A program made the position numbers and the translations under genes. DNA of 59,890 bases from Lachnospiraceae bacterium (GTDB lineage Bacteria > Bacillota > Clostridia > Lachnospirales > Lachnospiraceae), in NCBI GenBank assembly GCA_004557975.1, contig SFEV01000009.1, forward strand, positions 1-59,890, given 5' to 3'. Positions 16,085 through 23,601 of the stretch are shown in pieces; within the stretch, counting starts at the first letter, position 1, and every line of letters begins with the position of its first letter. The notes under the pieces were generated by a model, which saw only the letters and a list, made by a program, of their open reading frames with translations, had not been told where the DNA came from and ran no database searches.

Positions 16085-18370
16085 TCACTGCTCCTCCAGC
16101 CGTATGCCCGCCAGAGCCTGAGCAAATGAATTGTTCAGTCCGGACTCCGCTTCCTTCTGCTGCTTTCTCATGTACGCCGCCACATCGCGTTTCGTCACAC
16201 CTGCGCCCTCCTTCTGTCTGCGCTCCCGGAATTTTTCAAGCTTTTCCCGATAGCCGCAGGAGCAGAAAAAGGCGGCTGCATCTCCATTTCCCGACAGCTC
16301 CATCTTCTTGTGGCAGACAGGGCAGCGGGCGTTTGAGGTGCGTGAAACGGTTTCCCGGTATCCGCAGCTGCGATCCTGGCAGACGAGAAGCTTTGCGTTC
16401 TTTCCGTTGACTGCCAGCAGCCGTTTGCCGCACTGCGGACACTTTTTGTTCGTCATATTTTCGTAGCGGTACGTTCCCTCCTGGGCGCGTATCTCTCCGA
16501 TCAGCTTTTCCGTATAAGCTCTGATCTCTGTCATAAACCGGTCGCGCCTGATCTCTCCGGAAGCAATTTTTGCCAGCTTCATCTCCCAGTCCGCCGTCAG
16601 CTCCGGCCTGCGCAGATCCTCCGGCACAAGCTGCAGAAGCTGCCTTCCCTTGGCCGTCAGATAAATATCCTGTCCTTTCTTCTCCATAAGAAAGCTTCCG
16701 AACAGCTTGTCAATAATATCCGCGCGGGTAGCGACTGTACCGAGACCGCCAGTCTCCGTCAGCGTTCTGGCTTTGTTTTTATCGCCGCTCTCCATATAGC
16801 GGACCGGATTTTCCATTGCACCAAGAAGGGTTCCCTCCTGAAATCTTGCCGGAGGCTTTGTTTTTCCCTCCCTGCACGTGACAGCCTTCACAGTGAGCTG
16901 CTGTCCCTGACTTACGGATGGCAGAATCTGGTCCTTCAGATCATCCTCCGTCTCTTCATTCTCCTCAGTCAGATCACCGTACACCTCTTTCCATCCGGGT
17001 ACAAGGACTGTTTTTCCCTTTGCCGCCAGTAAAATATCCTTCCGGCCCTGCGCCGTCAGTACCGTCTCCTCATATTCGAAGGGCGGATACAGAACGGCCA
17101 GAAAGCGGCGCACCACAAGATCATAGACTCTTCGCTCATCGATGGTCATATGAGAAAGCTCCGGCACCTCCTCCGTCGGGATAATCGCATGATGATCCGA
17201 TACTTTCGCATTGTTGACAAAAGGCAGCGATCCCGAAAAGCTGCGTCCCCGAAGCTTCGCTGCAGCTGCTCTGTAAGGACCGACTCCGCAGGAATCAATG
17301 CGTTCCTTCAGTGTCGGTACAATATCCGATGTGAGATACCTGGAATCCGTTCTCGGATACGTCAGCACCTTGTGATTCTCGTACAGGCGCTGCATAATAT
17401 CCAGTGTGTTTTTCGCAGAGTATCCGAAACGCCTGCTGCACTCTCTCTGAAGCTCTGTCAGATCATACAGCAGAGGCGCGTACGTTTTCTTTTTCTTCTT
17501 TTCAACAGCCGTTACCGTCAGACTGCCCTGCTCCAGGGCATGCTGAATTTCCCCGGCGCGCTCTCCGGAAAAGGTACGGTATCCGCCCGACGACTGATCA
17601 CGCCACTGAAAACGGATTTCCCCATTCGACGGACGAAGCGCTGTACCGGAAGGTGCGGTATTCTTTACTCCTGAAGCCGGATTCTGTTTTGCACCGGCAG
17701 GCTGTGCCTGAACCGTAATGGTGTAATACGTCTGCGGCTTAAAATTGCGGATCTCCTCTTCACGCTTTGCGATCATGGCCAGTGTCGGTGTCTGCACCCG
17801 TCCGCAGGAAAGCTGCGCATTGTACCGGCAGGTCAGCGCACGGGTCGCATTGATGCCAACCAGCCAGTCCGCCTCCGCTCTCGATGCTGCCGCCCGGAAC
17901 AGATTGTCGTATTCCTTCGCATCGCGAAGATGTGCAAAGCCCTCACGGATCGCCTTGTCCGTCACCGAAGAAATCCAAAGGCGGCGGCACGGTTTCGTAC
18001 ATCCTGCCTTCTGCAGAATCCAGTGGGCCACCAGTTCACCCTCCCGTCCTGCATCCGTCGCAATCACCACGTCTCCAATCTCCCTGCGCCCCAGCAGATT
18101 TTTCACAGTGCGGAACTGTTTTCCCGTCTTCGGAATCACGACAGTCATCATCTTCTCCGGCATTATCGGGAGATCTGAATCTTTCCACTCTTTATATTTA
18201 TTGTCATAGCCCTCCGGATCCTGGAGTTCCACCAGATGTCCCAGTCCCCAGGTGACAATATAGTCTTTTCCTTCTATATAGCCGTCAGCCTTCCGGCAGC
18301 ACTGCAGAACCCTCGCAATATCGCGGCCCACCGATGGCTTTTCCGCCAAAACAAGCGTTTTCATACGCAT
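16085..18370 (-). CDS. topB: DNA topoisomerase III
   Basis: Type IA topoisomerase of 761 residues that relaxes and decatenates DNA through a 5'-phosphotyrosine link. Toprim domain at the N-terminus (LVLAEKPSVGRDIA; ATDAGREGELVA), catalytic Tyr in LTYPRTDSRYL near residue 340, then a C-terminal zinc region with cysteine sets CPQCGKRL, CQDRSCGYRE, CPVCHKK and CSCGYRE. AAAGGA precedes the ATG at 18370. Length and zinc tail fit a chromosomal Firmicutes TopB. No conjugation genes are nearby, so it is not read as part of a mobile element. Confidence 0.92.
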   Translation of the reverse strand: MRMKTLVLAEKPSVGRDIARVLQCCRKADGYIEGKDYIVTWGLGHLVELQDPEGYDNKYKEWKDSDLPIMPEKMMTVVIPKTGKQFRTVKNLLGRREIGDVVIATDAGREGELVAHWILQKAGCTKPCRRLWISSVTDKAIREGFAHLRDAKEYDNLFRAAASRAEADWLVGINATRALTCRYNAQLSCGRVQTPTLAMIAKREEEIRNFKPQTYYTITVQAQPAGAKQNPASGVKNTAPSGTALRPSNGEIRFQWRDQSSGGYRTFSGERAGEIQHALEQGSLTVTAVEKKKKKTYAPLLYDLTELQRECSRRFGYSAKNTLDIMQRLYENHKVLTYPRTDSRYLTSDIVPTLKERIDSCGVGPYRAAAAKLRGRSFSGSLPFVNNAKVSDHHAIIPTEEVPELSHMTIDERRVYDLVVRRFLAVLYPPFEYEETVLTAQGRKDILLAAKGKTVLVPGWKEVYGDLTEENEETEDDLKDQILPSVSQGQQLTVKAVTCREGKTKPPARFQEGTLLGAMENPVRYMESGDKNKARTLTETGGLGTVATRADIIDKLFGSFLMEKKGQDIYLTAKGRQLLQLVPEDLRRPELTADWEMKLAKIASGEIRRDRFMTEIRAYTEKLIGEIRAQEGTYRYENMTNKKCPQCGKRLLAVNGKNAKLLVCQDRSCGYRETVSRTSNARCPVCHKKMELSGNGDAAAFFCSCGYREKLEKFRERRQKEGAGVTKRDVAAYMRKQQKEAESGLNNSFAQALAGIRLEEQ

Positions 18371-18389
18371 GTCCGTCCTTTCCTGGCTT

Positions 18390-20174
18390 TTATTTTTCCG
18401 GATCTACCTTGCAGATTTTCCGGTCGTATGTATAGAGCCCGTTGATTTCCTCCTCAATATCGGAAACCTGCGTGTACACAGCTCCTGACAGTCCCTTTTT
18501 CTCCAGCGCCCGCACCTTCTTCTGAAGTCCGTGGAAGGCATCTGAGAAGGACTCCACCGTGGGATACGTCCTGTACCCATAGGAACTGTCGGAGTAAATA
18601 TGTCCCCGCACGGCACATGTGTACCCGCCATACTCGGAGAGTACAAAAGGTCTTCTGTCTTTCTTTACCCGCAGCGGGCGGAAATAATTGTGTACACTCT
18701 TCACATCTCCTCCGCCCTGATCGTACCAGCCGCTGGCATGATCCACCAGCCGCCCCGGGTCCTTTTCCCTGATTCTGTCTGCAATGCGAAGTGCATCAAA
18801 CTGTCCCCAGCCCTCATTGAACGGAACCCACATGCCAATGCAGGGACAGTTGTACAGCTGCCGGATCTCTTCCATACAGGCCTCTTCCCACTGTCTTCTT
18901 CCGAGCCTTCCGGAACGGGCAAACAGCCGGTAGAGATTGTCCCGTACGTGTGTCGTCAGCACAGGAAAGATCGTTGGCAGGTAGCTGACAAACATCATGT
19001 TCATTTTGCCGCCGCCGTTTACCATGTCCTGCCACACCACCATGCCCAGGCGGTCACAGTGGAAATACCAGCGCATCGGTTCTATTTTGATATGCTTCCG
19101 GATCGTATTGAAGCCCAGCTCTTTCATTTTCCGGATATCAAAAATCATTGCCTGATCATCCGGCGGTGTATACAGACTCTCCGGCCAGTAGCCCTGGTCA
19201 AGCACACCGTTGAAAAAGTACGGCTCGTTGTTCAGCATCAGCCGCGGATGCTTCTGTCCGTCATACCCGACCGAAAATTTCCGCATTGCAAAATAGCTGC
19301 GCACCATATCCTCGCCTGCAGCGATCTCAATGTCATACAAAAAAGGCTCCTCCGGGCTCCATGCGCGGAATCCCGGCAGCGGGATCTCACACACGTAACG
19401 TCCCGTCCCTTCCTCAAAGTCTCTCCTGTGCACGTAATGGCTGAACGTGTCTCCCTCCCAGAACAGCCGGATCTCCATCCGCACCGGCCTGACCATGGAT
19501 ACTTCCACACGGACTTCCTTCCGGTCAAACAGCGGTGTGAGCTTCAGATCCTTCACGTAATTATCCGGCACCCATTCCAGCCATACGGTCTGCCAGATGC
19601 CGCTCTGGGCCGTATAGAACATACCCTTGGGCCGCAGCGTCTGTTTCCCCCTGCAGTGGCAGCTCTCGTCTGTATCATCCTGCACGCGCACGGTTATTGT
19701 ATTCTTTCCTGTCTTCAGGTACTTCGTCACATCAAAGGAGAAAGACAGATATCCGTTCTGATGCTGTCCCGCCACACATCCGTTCCACCAGACAGTACAC
19801 CGCTGATCCACTGCCCCGAAATGCAGAATCAGGCGCTTCCCCTCCGGTATCTCGCTTAACTCCACCGTGCGGAAGTACCAGAGATATCTGCCCGGCTCAA
19901 GACGCCTGCCGACACCGGAACAGCGGGCTTCCGGAGAAAACGGCACGAGTATATCACCTTCCGGCTGCTCCGGACGGCTGCTCTTTTTTGTAAAGGCATA
20001 CTGCCATGTCCCATTGAGACAGATCCAGTTTTCACGCCGCAGCTGCGGTCTCGGATATTCTGCCAGAACATGCTCGGGATTTATCCGTTCTCCCCACTTT
20101 GTGGTGAGCTTCCACTTCTGCACTGTTTTTTTCCTGTTACCGTGCAGTGCCATCAGTGCATCTGATATACGCAT
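18390..20174 (-). CDS. Glycoside hydrolase family 2 protein (beta-glycosidase)
   Basis: Intracellular GH2 enzyme of 594 residues, lacking a signal peptide. The order is a sugar-binding jelly roll (WICLNGTWQYAF; VWWNGCVAGQHQNGY), an immunoglobulin-like domain, then a TIM barrel with acid/base Glu in VPFNEGWGQFD and nucleophile Glu in VLSEYGGY. It is short for LacZ and lacks the LacZ C-terminal domains. It could be a beta-galactosidase, beta-glucuronidase or beta-mannosidase-like enzyme, and the exact sugar cannot be told. The ATG at 20174 sits after GGAGGAAGGAG. It lies just upstream of topB with a 19-base gap. Confidence 0.85.
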   Translation of the reverse strand: MRISDALMALHGNRKKTVQKWKLTTKWGERINPEHVLAEYPRPQLRRENWICLNGTWQYAFTKKSSRPEQPEGDILVPFSPEARCSGVGRRLEPGRYLWYFRTVELSEIPEGKRLILHFGAVDQRCTVWWNGCVAGQHQNGYLSFSFDVTKYLKTGKNTITVRVQDDTDESCHCRGKQTLRPKGMFYTAQSGIWQTVWLEWVPDNYVKDLKLTPLFDRKEVRVEVSMVRPVRMEIRLFWEGDTFSHYVHRRDFEEGTGRYVCEIPLPGFRAWSPEEPFLYDIEIAAGEDMVRSYFAMRKFSVGYDGQKHPRLMLNNEPYFFNGVLDQGYWPESLYTPPDDQAMIFDIRKMKELGFNTIRKHIKIEPMRWYFHCDRLGMVVWQDMVNGGGKMNMMFVSYLPTIFPVLTTHVRDNLYRLFARSGRLGRRQWEEACMEEIRQLYNCPCIGMWVPFNEGWGQFDALRIADRIREKDPGRLVDHASGWYDQGGGDVKSVHNYFRPLRVKKDRRPFVLSEYGGYTCAVRGHIYSDSSYGYRTYPTVESFSDAFHGLQKKVRALEKKGLSGAVYTQVSDIEEEINGLYTYDRKICKVDPEK

Positions 20175-20230
20175 GCTCCTTCCTCCTTCTTCTGTCATAT
20201 ACGTGCTTTCAGATATTCTTCATATGATAA

Positions 20231-20276
20231 AACGGGCTGTCACAAAACAGATGTAAAAGCTTTGCAACAGCCCGTT
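20231..20276 (-). terminator. Terminator after the DUF1858 gene, copy A of a hairpin pair
   Basis: Perfect 10-bp stem AACGGGCTGT (20231-20240) with ACAGCCCGTT (20267-20276). The minus strand runs on as TTTTATC. A similar hairpin with shared loop bases lies at 20985-21034 in the same orientation. Confidence 0.75.
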
Positions 20277-20289
20277 CTGTTATTCACTT

Positions 20290-20502
20290 CTATTTCTCCA
20301 GCGCTTCCAGAAATGCATTCAGCCTTGCAAGAAGTACATCGATTTCAATTCCATGAACCATCGCTGCTTCTTCCAGAGATTCCATCTGTGCTGACGGGCA
20401 TCCGATGCAGTGCATACCGCCTGCCATAAGAACAGGAGCAAGTCCTTCGTTGATATGCAGAATCTCACCGATTGTCATGTCCTTCGTAATCTTAACTGCC
20501 AC
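20290..20502 (-). CDS. DUF1858 domain protein (hybrid-cluster-associated disulfide type)
   Basis: Small cytosolic protein of 70 residues. I use a GTG start at 20502, because AGGAGG lies nine bases before it and the DUF1858 domain begins right there (AVKITKDMTIGEIL). A longer frame to 20652 has no support. The CxxC in MHCIGCPSAQMESLEEA and the ending DVLLARLNAFLEAL match the DUF1858 / prismane-associated redox-disulfide family. Function is not established. The pair of cysteines suggests redox or metal chemistry. Its divergent neighbour is a ferredoxin gene. Confidence 0.85.
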   Translation of the reverse strand: MAVKITKDMTIGEILHINEGLAPVLMAGGMHCIGCPSAQMESLEEAAMVHGIEIDVLLARLNAFLEALEK

Positions 20503-20682
20503 TTTGTATTCCCTCCTTTGCTTTGCCGCAGCAATGATTGCTGCGTTCCATGTCTGACTATTATAATACGATTCTGTGCATTGTGCAAGAGACAGCCTGC
20601 CGCAGAAATCTAAAAAAAACAAAAAGAGTATAATTCCTTCCAATGTTTCCACAGAAAAACAACATAATTCCCTGATTTATGC

Positions 20683-20711
20683 TTGTGCATTTGTGCTTTT
20701 TGTATTAAAAT
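20683..20711 (+). promoter_or_regulatory. Promoter of the ferredoxin gene
   Basis: TTGTGC (20683-20688) and TAAAAT (20706-20711) with 17-base spacing in an AT-rich divergent gap, about 57 bases upstream of the ferredoxin ATG. Confidence 0.65.
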
Positions 20712-20767
20712 AAGACAAAGATTCCAAAGAGAGTCTGTAATCGTATTTTATAAAGGAGGAAATTATC

Positions 20768-20938
20768 ATGGCATACGTAATTACTGATGAATGTGTAGCA
20801 TGCGGAACATGTGCTGGAGAGTGCCCGGCAGATGCTATTTCTGAAGGCGATGGAAAGTACGTTATCGACGCTGATGCATGTCTTGAGTGCGGTACATGTG
20901 AAGCTGCATGTCCGACAGGTGCAATTGTTGCTGAATAA
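20768..20938 (+). CDS. 2[4Fe-4S] ferredoxin
   Basis: Clostridial-type ferredoxin of 56 residues that carries low-potential electrons in the cytosol, for example for pyruvate:ferredoxin oxidoreductase. The sequence opens MAYVITDECVACGTC. Two CxxCxxCxxxCP clusters are complete, one at residues 9-20 and one at residues 38-49, with the pseudo-twofold repeat typical of the family. AAAGGAGG lies upstream of the ATG. It has its own promoter and terminator, one of the few plus-strand genes here. A long minus-strand reading frame across it is only its antisense shadow. Confidence 0.95.
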   Translation: MAYVITDECVACGTCAGECPADAISEGDGKYVIDADACLECGTCEAACPTGAIVAE

Positions 20939-20984
20939 TCCGTATACATAGGAGAATCTGGATTCTCCTGGGGACAGTAAGCAT

Positions 20985-21041
20985 AACGGGCTGCCACAGG
21001 CAGATGTGATTCACATCGTGCCGCGGCGGCTCGTTTTTGTT
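20985..21041 (+). terminator. Terminator after ferredoxin, copy B of a hairpin pair
   Basis: Stem ACGGGCTGCC (20986-20995) with GGCGGCTCGT (21025-21034), including G-T pairs, then TTTTTGTTTT on the plus strand. A smaller perfect palindrome, GGAGAATC/GATTCTCC, precedes it at 20951-20968. Confidence 0.75.
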
Positions 21042-21047
21042 TTCCGT

Positions 21048-21611
21048 TTATATTTTCCGTCCCGCAAGTCTTTTCACAAGCTTCACCAGTCGCCCTTCCT
21101 CTTTGTTCTCTCTGTCCGATGAGGCTGCCGCCTCCTGTGTGATGCTGTAATACTGCAGATACAGTTCTCCGATTTCCTCCCGGATCATCCCGGCAATCGC
21201 ACGCTCCAGCTTTTCATTCTGTTCTGTGACAACTTCCTCCACCATCTGCTTCAGAATCATTTCAAACTGTTTTAAATTGTCAGGTTTTGCATCTTCCGTC
21301 ACCAGATCACAACAGTCAGACTGCGACTCCTGTTCGATGTCCAGAATCTGCTGCGGCAGCGCATCTTCCGTTTCTTCCCCCTCTCCCCCCGTATTTTCCA
21401 GCAGTATCCGGATTGCCTTCAGCTGAATTCCTTTTTCCTTCAGATTCCTGACTCTCCGGAACAGTTCCACATCTTTTTCACTGTAAATACGGTGTCCCTG
21501 GCCTGTCCTCCGTATATCGACCTGCAGTTCTTCCTCCCAGTAACGCAAAACGTGCGACTCAACACCGATGAGCCGCACTGCTTCTGAAACAGAATATTCT
21601 TTTTCTTCCAT
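21048..21611 (-). CDS. MerR-family DNA-binding protein
   Basis: Protein of 187 residues. The first 70 residues are a MerR winged helix (YSVSEAVRLIGVESHVLRYWEEEL; HRIYSEKDVELFRRVRNL). The middle is acidic and likely coiled, and the C-terminus ends in a short basic amphipathic helix (EGRLVKLVKRLAGRK). No effector-binding cysteines are seen. The ATG at 21611 follows GGGGAG. It lies downstream of dnaB. The build, a MerR head with coiled-coil and cationic tail, is like RacA-type chromosome-anchoring proteins as much as a regulator. That is inference. Confidence 0.75.
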   Translation of the reverse strand: MEEKEYSVSEAVRLIGVESHVLRYWEEELQVDIRRTGQGHRIYSEKDVELFRRVRNLKEKGIQLKAIRILLENTGGEGEETEDALPQQILDIEQESQSDCCDLVTEDAKPDNLKQFEMILKQMVEEVVTEQNEKLERAIAGMIREEIGELYLQYYSITQEAAASSDRENKEEGRLVKLVKRLAGRKI

Positions 21612-21723
21612 ATTGGTTCTCCCCTTTATGTATTTCATCCCGCCGCTTCTCTCTCATGCTCACGGCGGTCCGGCATACGTGCTCACATATATTTATATGC
21701 GGCAGCCGGGGAAAACAGAACTG

Positions 21724-23052
21724 CTATTTCTTCATATTTGCAAACTTTGTGAAGCGCGGCAGCCATGCAAGCTCAACGGTACCGATCGGGCCGTTTCTCT
21801 GCTTGGCAATGATTACCTCCGCCACATCCTTTTTTTCTGTGTCATGGTTATAATAATCGTCACGATAGAGGAACATCACCACATCGGCATCCTGCTCGAT
21901 TGCCCCTGACTCTCGCAGGTCGGAGAGCATCGGACGATGATCCGGTCGCTGCTCCACCGCACGGGAAAGCTGGGACAGCGCCACCACCGGCACCTGAAGC
22001 TCACGTGCAATCTCCTTGAGAGAACGGGAGATATCGGAAATCTCCTGCTGTCTCGACTCGGAACGGCGGCTGCCCTGCATCAGCTGCAGGTAGTCAATCA
22101 TAATGATTCCCAGGTTGTGCTCCAGTTTGAACTTTCTGCACTTGCTGCGCAGCTCGGACACGGAAATACCCGGCGTATCGTCGATAATCAGATTGGAGCG
22201 TCCGATGGTACCTGCTGCCTCTATCAGACTGGTCCAGTCGTTGTCGCTGAGATTACCGGTACGAAGAATCTGAGAATCCACTCTGGATTCCAGTGCGAAC
22301 AGACGGTTCACCAGCTGCTCCTTTGACATTTCCAGACTGAAAATCGCAACGGTCAGGTTGCTGCGAAATGCCATGTATTCCGCTATATTCAGGACAAAAG
22401 CCGTCTTTCCCATGGAAGGACGGGCGGCAATCAGAATCAGATCGGAAGGCTGAAAGCCGGAGGTCTTGTAGTCGAGATCGATGAATCCTGTGGCAAGCCC
22501 CGTCACACTTCCCTTTGCGCGGCTCGCCGCTTCGATCTTGTCAAGAGCATTCAGCACAACCTCCTTGATCGGAACAAACTCATCGTTCGTCCTTCTCTGA
22601 AGCACCTGGAAGACTTTCTTTTCCGTGTCCTCCAGAATATCCTCCACCCGATCCTTGCCGGCGTAGCACGCTGCGGCAATCTCCTCATTGACTTTGATCA
22701 GTCTGCGCAGCAGCGCTTTCTCCGATACAATCTCCGCGTAATATTTCACATTAGCAGAAGTCGGAACCGTTGTGATCATATCACGGACAAATTCCAGGCT
22801 GCTGATCTCCGGCGGAACATCCTTTTCTTTGAGACGGTTCTGCAGTGTGATCAGATCAATAGGCTTGCCCTCTCCGTACAGCTCCGTCATTGCCTCAAAA
22901 AGAATTCCGTACTGTTTCTGATAGAAATCCTCGACAGTCAGCATCTCCGAGGCCACCGTCACCGCATCCCGGTCCATGATCATCGCACCGATAACCGACT
23001 GCTCCGCCTCTATACTGTGCGGCATGACACGTTTCAGTAATGCCTCTTCCAC
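21724..23052 (-). CDS. dnaB: Replicative DNA helicase DnaB
   Basis: Hexameric replication-fork helicase of 442 residues. N-terminal DnaB domain (PHSIEAEQSVIGAMIMD), RecA-like ATPase core with Walker A ARPSMGKTAF near residue 207 and Walker B IIMIDYLQLM near 300, arginine-finger region LSQLSRAVEQRPDHRPMLSDLRESGAIEQDAD. The start is GTG with GGAGG six bases upstream. It follows rplI in the common Firmicutes gdpP-rplI-dnaB order. Confidence 0.96.
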   Translation of the reverse strand: MEEALLKRVMPHSIEAEQSVIGAMIMDRDAVTVASEMLTVEDFYQKQYGILFEAMTELYGEGKPIDLITLQNRLKEKDVPPEISSLEFVRDMITTVPTSANVKYYAEIVSEKALLRRLIKVNEEIAAACYAGKDRVEDILEDTEKKVFQVLQRRTNDEFVPIKEVVLNALDKIEAASRAKGSVTGLATGFIDLDYKTSGFQPSDLILIAARPSMGKTAFVLNIAEYMAFRSNLTVAIFSLEMSKEQLVNRLFALESRVDSQILRTGNLSDNDWTSLIEAAGTIGRSNLIIDDTPGISVSELRSKCRKFKLEHNLGIIMIDYLQLMQGSRRSESRQQEISDISRSLKEIARELQVPVVALSQLSRAVEQRPDHRPMLSDLRESGAIEQDADVVMFLYRDDYYNHDTEKKDVAEVIIAKQRNGPIGTVELAWLPRFTKFANMKK

Positions 23053-23073
23053 AGCAATCCTCCTCGCCTCTGC

Positions 23074-23520
23074 CTACTTCTCCACCACGTGTACTTTGAT
23101 CTCTGTCGTCACCTTTGCGTGCAGCTTGATTGCCACATTTGTGACACCGAGGGTTTTGATCGGAGCATCCAGAAGGATCTTCTTCTTATCCACCTCATAG
23201 CCCAGCTGCTTTTTCAGCTCCTCCGCAATCTCCTTGGAGGATACGGAGCCGAACACGCGGCCGCCCTCTCCCGCCTTCACAGCTACCTTTACTGTCTTAC
23301 CTTCCATCTGGCTGCCCAGTGACTGTGCCGCCTCCAGAGTCTCCTTCGCCACCTTCTCGGCGTTGGCCTTCTGAAGCTTGAGGTCATTCATGTTCTGTCC
23401 CGTCGCTTCTTTTCCGATCCCCTTCTTCAGCAGCATATTTCTTGCGTAGCCTTCGCTTACCTCGACAATATCTCCCTTTTTTCCAAGTGACTTTACATCC
23501 TGTAATAAAATTACTTTCAT
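23074..23520 (-). CDS. rplI: 50S ribosomal protein L9
   Basis: Complete L9 of 148 residues: N-terminal RNA-binding domain (MKVILLQDVKSLGKKGDIVEVSEGYARN), long connecting helix and C-terminal domain ending in a lysine-rich strand. It is placed between gdpP and dnaB as in many Firmicutes. Confidence 0.97.
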   Translation of the reverse strand: MKVILLQDVKSLGKKGDIVEVSEGYARNMLLKKGIGKEATGQNMNDLKLQKANAEKVAKETLEAAQSLGSQMEGKTVKVAVKAGEGGRVFGSVSSKEIAEELKKQLGYEVDKKKILLDAPIKTLGVTNVAIKLHAKVTTEIKVHVVEK

Positions 23521-23601
23521 AATAATCTCCCATCCGCCGCTTCACTGCGGCATACGCTTACTGTTATTCGCTGTTTTGCTCCGGATTGCATCTGAACCGC
23601 G

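Noticed and set aside
16085..18370. topB as a sign of an integrative conjugative element
   Set aside because: No relaxase, type IV secretion, integrase or excisionase genes are adjacent, and neighbours are ordinary chromosomal genes.
20677..20997. 106-codon minus-strand frame across the ferredoxin region
   Set aside because: It is antisense to a perfect 2[4Fe-4S] ferredoxin with its own ribosome site, promoter and terminator, and has no ribosome site or homology itself.
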